A DNA stretch of 56,321 nucleotides from positions 1-56,321 of the forward strand of contig SXMN01000051.1 in the NCBI GenBank assembly GCA_005777315.1, given 5' to 3'. The first letter of the stretch is position 1. The number at the start of each line of letters is the position of its first letter. The translations under genes were made by a program, and so were the position numbers. The notes under the pieces were generated by a model, which did not search any database, was not told the origin of the DNA, and saw only the letters and a list, made by a program, of their open reading frames with translations. Below, in pieces: positions 45,401 through 52,467 of this stretch. The DNA comes from Verrucomicrobiales bacterium. GTDB lineage: Bacteria > Verrucomicrobiota > Verrucomicrobiia > Limisphaerales > F1-12-MAGs170.

Positions 45401-47830
45401 GTCGGATTGCAGCTGCGGCGCGTCGCCAAAATCCAGCAACGAGCCACTGATCGTCACCTTGTAATCCTCGACCTCGCCAACAGGAGCCAAGCCGTCGAAG
45501 CTCAATCCTCCTTCCCTGCTGAAACGGAACCGCGCGTAAGTCTCAACCGCCTTTGCAGAGGCGGGAACCGGGAACGTCAGGGTGTTTGCGCCTGCCACAA
45601 GTGCCTGACTGGTGAAAATCTTCTCACCCGCATCCGCCCATGAAAAGTTCGCGTTGAAATCCATCCACGCGTCCAGACGACCGCTTTGGGAGGCGGTGAC
45701 AATCACGGTCGCTGTCGTGCCAGTGTTCAGCGCCCCGGAGAAGATCACCCCATCCTCATCGTCCGGGACAGCGGTGGATGCGGCGGCGGCGCCGAGTGCG
45801 TCCAGGCTGGGCTGGCCGTCAGGCTCGCCGTCGATCAATTTGCCGAGAACAAATTTCGGGTCGATGACATGTCGCGCGCCATTTCGCGAGAGTGTTGTCG
45901 GATAACCGCTCACCGCAAGTCCGGCCGGGAATTCCGGAGCGTCGCCGAAGTCGAACAACTGCGCACTGATGGCAACCCTGTAATCCTCGACCTCGCCGTC
46001 CGGCGCGGAGCCATCGAAACTCTTTACCCCCTCACGGCTGAAACGAAACCGGGCAAATGTGTCCCCTCCTTTCGCACCCGCCGGAACGTTGAAAGAAATC
46101 GTGTTCACACCGGGCACGAGAGATTGTCCGGCAAAAACCCGCTCGTTTGTTTCAACCCACGATCCATTGCCATTGAAATCAAGCCAGGCGTCCAATCTCC
46201 CGGATACGGATGCCACGACTTCGATCTTCACAGTTTCACCGGCATTCAGCGGCGTCAGGAAGCGGACTCCATCTTCGTCGTCGAGAACGGTGGGCGACGC
46301 TCCATCATCGCCGAGCGCATCAGCGCTTGGTTTCCCGTCCGGTTCGGCGTCTATGAGCTTTCCAAGGAAAACATCCTTCACAATCCGATGCCGGGCACCG
46401 TTGTTTTTGAGCGTGGTCGGGAAGGTCGGGTCAGGCACATCGCCAAAATCGAATTGGATCAACTGAACCGTGAGCCTCGCCGGATTACTGATGACAGCGC
46501 CGTTTTGATTGCTCACAACCACGTCATAGTTCCCTGCCCGGCTGGCTTGGACCGCAGGCAGAAGCAACGCTGCACCCGTTTCACCCGGCAGCGCCCTCTG
46601 ATTGAATCTCCATTGGAAAGCCAACGGAGGATCGCCCGCCGCGTCCACCTTCAGAACTACGTCGGCTCCCTCATCCACGGTCTGGCTCGCGGGATGATTG
46701 ACGATCGTCGGCGGTGAGCCCTTCCTGTTCACGGTGAAAACAAACGTGTCTGTTGCCGAAGCGGAACCGTCGCTCACGGAGACGGAAATCGTCGCAACTC
46801 CGCTTTGCCCGGAGGCCGGCTGGATGGCGATGGTTCTGTTCACGCCTGAACCACCAAGAGAAATGGCGCCGTCGGGAACCAAGTTCTGGTCTGACGATTT
46901 CGCACTCACAGTCAACGATGCGGCCTGATTGTCGATGTCATTCACTGCGAACGCCACCGGGCTGAGACTTGATCCCTGATCGACCGCCTGGTTCGGAATG
47001 TCAGATATCGTCGCAGGATCATTCACGGGAGCAACCGTTACAGTGAAGGTCGTGCTTGCCGTGCTGTTAGGGGAGGCGCCGTCATTCACCGTCACCGTGA
47101 TCGTCGCCGCTCCGTTGGCGTTCGACACAGGCGCGAAACCCAATGAACCCGTCGTATTCGGACTCGTGTAGCTCACGCTGGGATTGGGAATTAACCCCGT
47201 GTTGTCCGATGTCGCCGTGACGACGAGTGTCTGGCTCTCGTTGCTCGCTCCTGAACTGATCCCGGACAGCCCCACCGTTTGAGTTCCGGCATCCTCGTTG
47301 ATTGTAAGGTTCGAGAGCGAGTTGACCGTGGGAGGATCGTTCACCGGAGTGACTGTCACCGTGAAGCTCCGAGTGGCTGTCGTGTTCGAGCCATCGCTGA
47401 CGCTTACACTGATGTTGGCCGAGCCGTTCGCGTTTGGTGCTGGCGCGAAACTCAGGCTGCCGGCCGCACCAGGACTGCTGTAGTTCACGCCAGGATTGGG
47501 AATCAACCCGGTGTTGTCCGATGTGGCGGTCACAACCAGCGTCTGACTCTCATTGCTCGCGCCGGAGGTGATCCCCGTCAGATTCACCGTCTGCGTCCCG
47601 GCATCTTCGTTGATCGTCAGGCTGGAGATCGCGTCGAGCGTCGGCGGGTCATCCACTGGAGTAACCACCACAGTGAACGACACGCTCGCCGTGTTGTTCG
47701 CCGCGCCGCCATCATTGACTGTCACCGTGATCACCGCGCTCCCATTCGCGTTCGCCACGGGTGCGAAACTCAGGCTGCCCGTTGCACTCGGACTGCTGTA
47801 GTTCACGCTGGGATTGGGAATGAGCGACAT
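42434..47830 (-). CDS. Giant surface protein, segment after internal TAG: cadherin-like, Ig, four GEVED, IgGFc-binding, HYR, C-terminal tail
   Basis: This is the larger part of one roughly 2300-residue protein; its frame continues unbroken from 47881 after the TAG at 47882-47884. In order: three more cadherin-like repeats (NESQTL...TGLIPNPSV...NANGSA), one repeat of another type (ISDIPNQAVDQG), an Ig-like domain (PPTIVNHPASQTVDEGADVV), four GEVED domains at about 46460-44400 (DFGDAP...DEDGV...GRLDAWxDFN...GEVEDY), an IgGFc-binding-type domain (DFWLTFPGNYAPDP, IHLIASQPVSVHG), an HYR-like domain (VTYTDNCPQSS) and a tail ending in KFYRIRP. All parts are extracellular adhesion or binding folds. 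On its own this segment lacks a signal peptide, so it needs readthrough of the TAG to be exported. Confidence 0.8.
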   Translation of the reverse strand: MSLIPNPSVNYSSPSATGSLSFAPVANANGSAVITVTVNDGGAANNTASVSFTVVVTPVDDPPTLDAISSLTINEDAGTQTVNLTGITSGASNESQTLVVTATSDNTGLIPNPGVNYSSPGAAGSLSFAPAPNANGSANISVSVSDGSNTTATRSFTVTVTPVNDPPTVNSLSNLTINEDAGTQTVGLSGISSGASNESQTLVVTATSDNTGLIPNPSVSYTSPNTTGSLGFAPVSNANGAATITVTVNDGASPNSTASTTFTVTVAPVNDPATISDIPNQAVDQGSSLSPVAFAVNDIDNQAASLTVSAKSSDQNLVPDGAISLGGSGVNRTIAIQPASGQSGVATISVSVSDGSASATDTFVFTVNRKGSPPTIVNHPASQTVDEGADVVLKVDAAGDPPLAFQWRFNQRALPGETGAALLLPAVQASRAGNYDVVVSNQNGAVISNPARLTVQLIQFDFGDVPDPTFPTTLKNNGARHRIVKDVFLGKLIDAEPDGKPSADALGDDGASPTVLDDEDGVRFLTPLNAGETVKIEVVASVSGRLDAWLDFNGNGSWVETNERVFAGQSLVPGVNTISFNVPAGAKGGDTFARFRFSREGVKSFDGSAPDGEVEDYRVAISAQLFDFGDAPEFPAGLAVSGYPTTLSRNGARHVIDPKFVLGKLIDGEPDGQPSLDALGAAAASTAVPDDEDGVIFSGALNTGTTATVIVTASQSGRLDAWMDFNANFSWADAGEKIFTSQALVAGANTLTFPVPASAKAVETYARFRFSREGGLSFDGLAPVGEVEDYKVTISGSLLDFGDAPQLQSDMLAGGYPTTLSRNGARHAIDPKFVLGKLIDGEPDGKPGSDALGDDGASSSISDDEDGVVFPGPLNSGAIATVVVTASQSGRLDAWVDFNANFSWADAGEKIFTSQALVAGANTLTFPVPASAKAGETYARFRFSREGGLNFDGLAPIGEVEDYKVAISGQLLDFGDAPQLLSDLLSGGYPTTLSRNGARHGINPNFFLGKLIDGELDGQPDPAALGDDGVDPALDDEDGVRFLTPLMPGGEASIEVIASTTGRLDAWIDFNANFSWADPEDRIFTNQALVPGVNVLKFMVPLRVKPGVTFARFRFSREGGLDFTGFSPIGEVEDYRVEIERGENCDLTCAGTDFWLTFPGNYAPDPANPVRPELSVVGNPGTSVTVQIAGLKFQKAVTIPAVGCVTILLPEDADLGDANDLIEKKGIHLIASQPVSVHGLSKVKYTSDGFLAIQTEALGLDYIIQSFSNSNSPQPELNGTQFALVATENDTTVTIIPSVVTQGYDSGFPYVIKLQQGETYQLRNLNGPPQDLSGTLISADKPVAAFGGHACANIQSTSRSFCDYLVEQLIPTKRWGTEYFTFPLKTRSKGDTIRVLAAADDTQVFINGFNVATLDRGRMFQIVLGFGVRITANGPIHVTQYANSSDFDLVKQSDPFMMQLPHRALFNTQYRFCAPESGFASHFINVIAPSATASAGLVQMDGAPIPPGFFSAIGLSGFSGASVPVTPGVHSVLSPQPVGLTQYGWSDYESYGWPVCFSFGDTTPPVVKCPDSITVDLNKTPLSVGGVPCKTPVPDLRQKVTYTDNCPQSSAAGTAGIASVNQEPPPGTLVGPGQHDIVLSVTDGRGNTGSCVTKFIVIGPPPDPNAKPVVHCPQDIVVPCIDDNGAFVDFKAFVSIGCEELPMECNPPPGLFPVGKTQVTCVYKGSSTPLICSFSVTVNCAKISLTPVGNTLTISWPPSQKLQVSDSLLGPWTDVPAGAPTLNVNTGDGSQKFYRIRP
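44400..46460 (-). repeat. Four tandem GEVED repeats, about 520 bases each
   Basis: The units begin at about 46455, 45960, 45440 and 44925. The two central units are nearly identical over long stretches (for example SWADAGEKIFTSQALVAGAN and TYARFRFSREGGL), while the outer two differ more. This pattern is what recent duplication or gene conversion would give. Confidence 0.8.
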
Positions 47831-48460
47831 GTTGCCCGATGCAGCCGTGACGGTGAGCGTCTGGCTCTCGTTGCCCGCTCCCTAACTGATTCCAGACAGC
47901 GCCACCGCCTGCGTCCCGGCATCTTCGCTGATTGTGAGCGTCGGCAGCCGGTTGATCGTGGGCGGGTTGTTCACTGAACTCACCGTCACCGTAAATGTCC
48001 GGCTTGCCGGTGGATTGCTTCCACCATCGCTCACCGACACCGTGATGTTGGCCGAGCCGTTCGCGTTTGATGCTGGCGCAAAACTCAGGCTCCCGGTCGC
48101 GTTCTGGCTCGTGTAACTCACGCTCGGATTGGGAATCAACCCGGTGTTGTCCGATGTTGCTGTGACAGTGAGCGTCTGGCTCTCGTTGCTCGCACCAGAG
48201 TTGATCCCCGTCAGGTTCACCGTCTGGGTTCCGGCATTCTCACTGATCGTCAAATTTCCAATCGCGTCGAGTGTCGGCGGGTCATCCACTGGAGTAACCA
48301 CCACAGTGAACGACACGCTCGCCGTGTTGTTCGCCGCGCCGCCGTCATCGACTGTCACCGTGATCACCGCGCTCCCATTCGCGTTCGCCACAGGTGCGAA
48401 GCTCAGGCTGCCCGTTGCACTCGGACTGCTGTAGTTCACGCTCGGATTGGGAATCAAGCT
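47640..48460 (-). repeat. Near-identical repeats 633 bases apart in cadherin-like region
   Basis: The stretch starting at 47650 (on the plus strand CATCCACTGGAGTAACCACC) recurs at 48283 with only a few differences over about 170 bases. The offset of 633 bases equals two cadherin-like units, so a two-unit block has been copied. The internal TAG lies within this region. Confidence 0.75.
47882..47884 (-). other. Internal in-frame TAG in giant surface gene
   Basis: The frame reads GGA ATC AGT TAG GGA GCG GGC AAC GAG AGC. The equivalent position in the sister repeats of the same protein is Ser in three cases (codons TCC, TCA and TCT in GITSGASNES, GISSGASNES, GINSGASNES) and Ala in one. The reading frame is unchanged on both sides. 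Confidence 0.85.
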
Positions 48461-49348
48461 CGTGTTGCTCGAAGTGGCGTTAATGGAGAGCGTCTGACTC
48501 TCGTTGCTGGGGCCGGCGGAAATGCCGGACAAGGGCACAGACTGTGCGCCCGCGTCCTCGTTGATCGTGAGTGTGGTCAATCGGTTGATCGTGGGGCGGT
48601 CGTTCACAGAGTTGACGATCAACGTGAAGGAGCTCGTGGCGCTGGCTTGTCCGTCCGAAACGGTAATGGTGATCGTGGTCTGGCCATTTTGATTTCCTGC
48701 CGGAGTCACCGTGATGGTTCTGGATGCTGGAGACGTCGCTCCCACACCCAGAGCGATGCCGGTATCGGGAACGAGTGTCTTGTCTGCGGCGCTTGCACTC
48801 ACTGAGAGCGATGTGAGCGAAGAATCGATATCCCCGATGATGAATGAAATGGCTCCTGTTGATGAATCCTCATCGATCACCTGAGTGGCAATGCTCGAGG
48901 CCGTTGGGGGATCGTTCACTGCATTGACTCTCAGAGTGAAGCGCGTGATGGCGCTCAACGAGCCATCACTGACCGTCAACACGATCAGCGCGGAGCCAGA
49001 CTGATTCGCGGCGGGAGTCACGGTAACGGTCCGCGCTCTTCCTCTGCCGCCGAGAGAGATCGCCCCGGAAGGAACCAGTGTCGTGTTGTCAGAGGAAGCG
49101 GTCACGGTGAGCAGATCAGGAGAAGTCTCAAGATCGTTGACAGTGAAATCAACCGGCCCGGCCACTTTGTCCTCGTCAACGTTCTGGCTGGCGATTGTCG
49201 AGATGGTCGGCGCAGTGTTGCGAATCTGAGCCTGGACATTCCACGCCTGCAAGAGCACGGCAACCGCGGCAACGCCGCACAGATCTGTCGCCGCCATTCT
49301 GGCCGCCGCGGCAATCCTGATCCAGAGCGTTGACTTGAGCTTGTTCAC
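47882..49348 (-). CDS. Giant surface protein, N-terminal segment before internal TAG (signal peptide, cadherin-like repeats)
   Basis: These are the first 488 residues of the giant protein. The GTG at 49348 is chosen as start because it gives VNKLKSTLWIRIAAAARMAA followed by a hydrophobic stretch and cleavage near VQAQ, a signal peptide of normal shape; GGAG lies 14 bases upstream. The mature part has two repeats of the DxxxVDEDKxxGPxxFxVxD type and then cadherin-like repeats (INEDAGAQSV, ISENAGTQTV, ISEDAGTQAV). It ends at the TAG inside a repeat. The gene starts 17 bases after the stop of the 1033-residue protein and is surely in the same operon. Confidence 0.8.
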   Translation of the reverse strand: MNKLKSTLWIRIAAAARMAATDLCGVAAVAVLLQAWNVQAQIRNTAPTISTIASQNVDEDKVAGPVDFTVNDLETSPDLLTVTASSDNTTLVPSGAISLGGRGRARTVTVTPAANQSGSALIVLTVSDGSLSAITRFTLRVNAVNDPPTASSIATQVIDEDSSTGAISFIIGDIDSSLTSLSVSASAADKTLVPDTGIALGVGATSPASRTITVTPAGNQNGQTTITITVSDGQASATSSFTLIVNSVNDRPTINRLTTLTINEDAGAQSVPLSGISAGPSNESQTLSINATSSNTSLIPNPSVNYSSPSATGSLSFAPVANANGSAVITVTVDDGGAANNTASVSFTVVVTPVDDPPTLDAIGNLTISENAGTQTVNLTGINSGASNESQTLTVTATSDNTGLIPNPSVSYTSQNATGSLSFAPASNANGSANITVSVSDGGSNPPASRTFTVTVSSVNNPPTINRLPTLTISEDAGTQAVALSGIS

Positions 49349-49365
49349 GACTCGGCTGAATTCTC

Positions 49366-52300
49366 CTATTTGATCCGGTAAAATCGTTGCTTCGACTCCG
49401 ATGTACGGATTGTGACCGCCTTGCCGCCCACCGGGACATCCACCCACGGACCGCCGGGGCTGTCCGCGGCCTGGAGAGCGCCGCCGCCCGACCACGACAT
49501 GGTGAATTGCGAATTATTGGGGACAGGCGTCAGGCTGATCTGACCGCAGGTCACGGTGACTTTGAATGCGCACATCAAAGGCGGCGTTGAGCCCGGCAAC
49601 GTGCCGATCACCGTCGTGGTTCCGACGGGGAAAAGGCTGTTCGGCGGCGGCACACAATCGAGCGGCACTTCCTCGCAATCAATTGTCGCAAATGCTTTGA
49701 AATCGACGATGGCACCGTCGTCGTCAGCGCACTTCACCAGGATGTCCTGTGGGCAATGCAGGACCGGCACGGCATCCGGATCGGAGATCGGATCGATCAC
49801 TGTAAAAGTAGTCGCGCACATCCCGACGTTCCCGCGAGAGTCGGCGACACTGCACACGACCTCATGCACGCCAGGACCAACGAGCGTGCCGGGTGGCGGA
49901 TCCTGAGTCACCACACCGCCCACTCCTCCAACTGCACTTAGGGGCCCGGGGCAGTTATCAGTAAATGTCACTTTGGATCGAAAATCCGGAACCGGAGCCT
50001 TGCAAACCTGCAAGCCTGTCAGGTTCGCGCTCAAGGTCACAACCGCAGGCGGTGGGCAATTCACCGTTGGAGGCGTCGTGTCGCCAAAAAAGAGACAAGT
50101 GGGCCAGCCATACGATTCGTATTTGTTCCATCCGTAAAGGGTGACGCCGACGGGTTGGGCCGCAGTGAGATTGTGAACGCCGGTGGCCACAACCTTCGTC
50201 GCCTCTGAATAGGCGGTCCCGGCAATCGGGGTGAACCCGCCCATCGCCACACCATCGAGCAGGACGCTGCCCACAAAGGCGGTCGGCGCAATCACGTTGA
50301 TATGGTGCGTGAGAAACCCGAGGGTCGGCACAAGGATCTTCTGCTGCGGAACAAACAGCGGCCTTCCTGGTACGAGCGACATGAAGGGATCGCTGTTTGC
50401 CACAGCGTCGAAGTCCGAGCTGTTCGAGTACTGCGCCACAAGGGCCGGGCGGCTGGTTGTGATCTGTGTGCCGTTCAGCGCCGCCGCCGCCGGACGGACG
50501 CTTTCGTAAAAATGTCCCGCATTCAGGTTCGCAACAGGCACGCCGTTGACCGAAACAACCGTGTTGTCTTGACCCGCCAGAACCCGAAGCGTGTCCCCCT
50601 TCGACCGAGTCGCCAGCCGCCGCATGTAGAACTCGGATGCCCAGCGGTTCACCGGCGGAAGTTGTTCGACGACGTAATCGCAAAATGCCGAACTAGCAGA
50701 TCGGATGTTCGCACAAGCATGGCCACCGAAAACAGCGATTGGTTTGTCCGAGAGCAAATGGGTTCCCGTGAGGTCCGCTCCGACACCCGCGGCACGGAGC
50801 TGATACGTCTCGCCCGCGCCCAGCAGCACAGGGAAAGGAACTCCCGCGGCATGCGTGCCAGTCACCGCACTCGGAACGACGATCACCGTCGTATCAGGCT
50901 CCGTGGCGACGATGGCGAATTGCGTCCCGTCCAGTTCCGGCACACCTGCCTGCTCATTGCCATAGGCCATCACAAAATACTCCGTGCCCAACACCTCCGT
51001 CGGCAACGCCAGGTAGCCATCGCTCGAAAACTGAACCTTGCTCATCCCGTGAATCCCCACCGGCTCGGTCGATGTGACGTGGATCCCCTTGTCATCGATG
51101 AAGTCGCTCTTGTCGCCCAGGTCGGCTTCCTTGGGCAGATTGATATTGGCAAAACCGGCGGCTGGAATGACCACGTTCACATTGAAGCCGGTCCCCGGAA
51201 TCTCAACCGTCACTTTCGTGCCCGGATTGCCGAGCACCCAGAAGCTCGGTTTCACCGGGTTCGCCGGATCCGGCGCATAATTCCCAGGGAACGTCAGCCA
51301 GAAATCCCTCCCTTCGCAGCCAAGGTCGCATCTGCCCGCTTTCTCGATCCGGGCAATGTGGTCTTCAACCTCCCCAACTCCACCGGCGCCATCAAAATTC
51401 AATTTACCTTCGCGGCTGAAACGGAACCGGGCGAACGCCGAGCCCGGTTGAGCGGTCGCAGGAACTGGAAAACTCAGCACGTTCACGCCGGCCGCCACGG
51501 CCTGCCCATTGAAGATCCGCTCTGGAGCCTCGGCCCAACTGAGGTTCCGGTTGAAATCAACCCACGCATCGATCCTCCCGCTCGCCGTTGTGCGGATCTC
51601 CACCTGCGCCATGGTTCCTGGCGTCAGCGCGGAGAGGAATCGCACACCGTCCTCGTCGTCGGAACTGCCGCCCGCGTCGTCGCCGCTCGCCGCTGCGTTT
51701 GGCTGGCCGTTCGGCTCTCCATCTTCAATTCGCCCAAGGTGAAAACCTTTCAGGATATGATGCCGCGCTCCATTCCGCGCGATTGTCGTCGGAAAGCCGC
51801 CATTCTCTGTCTCAGGTGCGTCCCCGAAATCGAGCAAATCGGATTCGATGTTCACGCTGTAATCCTCGACCTCGCCATCCTTTGCCGCGCCAGCGAACGA
51901 AAGCTTCGGTTCGTGGCTCCACCGAAATCGAGCGAAAGCGCGTCCCTGTTTGGCGGAAGCAGGCACTTGAAAACTCAGCGTGTGTGCTCCTGTCGCAAGC
52001 GAAAGGTCGTTGAATACACGCTCCCCCTCGTCGGCCCAACTGCCATTGCCATTGAAGTCCACCCACGCGTTGAGCAATCCTTGCCCCAGAACCGTCACAA
52101 CAAGCGTCGCGGCCTGTCCCGGCACGAGCGACGAAGAAAATACGACACCATCTTCGTCGTCCGCCGCGCCTGTCGGCAATGTGTCATCGCCCAGCGCGTC
52201 CGCTTGCGGCTGACCATCGGTCTCCGGATCGATACGGCGACCGAGGACAAATCCCTGAACTACTCCGTGGCGCGCTCCGTTGTTCTTCAACGTTGTGGGA

Positions 52301-52467
52301 TACGGGGAATCAGGAGCATCGCCGAAATCAACACTCCCCGCGGTCGTCGGAGGCGGCACGGTGGAACTGGGGCGCGCTGCAGGAGCGTCAGCCGCCCGCA
52401 GGGCCAGAATTGACAAGTTCACCACAAGCAGATGGCGAAGGAGTCTATGTAGAAAGTTATTCCTCAT
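49366..52467 (-). CDS. Secreted GEVED / IgGFc-binding / HYR protein
   Basis: This 1033-residue protein starts at ATG 52467, inside the end of the RTX gene (ATGAGGAATAA overlap). A signal peptide (FLHRLLRHLLVVNLSILALR ending near AADAP) is followed by two GEVED domains (VDFGDAPDSPYPTTLKNNGA, KDGEVEDYSV; then VGEVEDHIARIE), an IgGFc-binding-type domain (DFWLTFPGNYAPDPANPVKP, VTSTEPVGIHGMSKVQFSSD, FGGHACANI), an HYR-like domain (VTFTDNCPGPL, GTLVGPGVHEVVCSVADSRG) and a C-terminal tail (GALQAADSPGGPWVDV...RFYRIK). It has the same domain order as the back half of the giant protein, so the two are paralogues. A role in adhesion or in binding glycoproteins is an inference from the folds. Confidence 0.88.
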   Translation of the reverse strand: MRNNFLHRLLRHLLVVNLSILALRAADAPAARPSSTVPPPTTAGSVDFGDAPDSPYPTTLKNNGARHGVVQGFVLGRRIDPETDGQPQADALGDDTLPTGAADDEDGVVFSSSLVPGQAATLVVTVLGQGLLNAWVDFNGNGSWADEGERVFNDLSLATGAHTLSFQVPASAKQGRAFARFRWSHEPKLSFAGAAKDGEVEDYSVNIESDLLDFGDAPETENGGFPTTIARNGARHHILKGFHLGRIEDGEPNGQPNAAASGDDAGGSSDDEDGVRFLSALTPGTMAQVEIRTTASGRIDAWVDFNRNLSWAEAPERIFNGQAVAAGVNVLSFPVPATAQPGSAFARFRFSREGKLNFDGAGGVGEVEDHIARIEKAGRCDLGCEGRDFWLTFPGNYAPDPANPVKPSFWVLGNPGTKVTVEIPGTGFNVNVVIPAAGFANINLPKEADLGDKSDFIDDKGIHVTSTEPVGIHGMSKVQFSSDGYLALPTEVLGTEYFVMAYGNEQAGVPELDGTQFAIVATEPDTTVIVVPSAVTGTHAAGVPFPVLLGAGETYQLRAAGVGADLTGTHLLSDKPIAVFGGHACANIRSASSAFCDYVVEQLPPVNRWASEFYMRRLATRSKGDTLRVLAGQDNTVVSVNGVPVANLNAGHFYESVRPAAAALNGTQITTSRPALVAQYSNSSDFDAVANSDPFMSLVPGRPLFVPQQKILVPTLGFLTHHINVIAPTAFVGSVLLDGVAMGGFTPIAGTAYSEATKVVATGVHNLTAAQPVGVTLYGWNKYESYGWPTCLFFGDTTPPTVNCPPPAVVTLSANLTGLQVCKAPVPDFRSKVTFTDNCPGPLSAVGGVGGVVTQDPPPGTLVGPGVHEVVCSVADSRGNVGMCATTFTVIDPISDPDAVPVLHCPQDILVKCADDDGAIVDFKAFATIDCEEVPLDCVPPPNSLFPVGTTTVIGTLPGSTPPLMCAFKVTVTCGQISLTPVPNNSQFTMSWSGGGALQAADSPGGPWVDVPVGGKAVTIRTSESKQRFYRIK

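Noticed and set aside
43925-46717. Plus-strand frames of 321 and 343 residues opposite the GEVED repeats
   Set aside because: They repeat with the same period as the minus-strand GEVED units, so they are shadows.
18320-47884. Complete reassignment of TAG to a sense codon
   Set aside because: Many genes in the window end at TAG exactly at the natural C-terminus of their family (M29 aminopeptidase, trmL, the KDPG-type aldolase, LysR), so TAG is still a working stop.
42434-49348. CRISPR array or tandem DNA repeat element
   Set aside because: The periodicity (about 300, 520 and 633 bases) follows protein domains and there are no short direct repeats with unique spacers.
50302-52413. 703-residue open frame on the plus strand
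   Set aside because: It lies antisense to the GEVED/IgGFc-binding gene, is rich in Arg/His/Pro and has no recognisable domain. Long antisense frames are expected opposite GC-rich repetitive genes.
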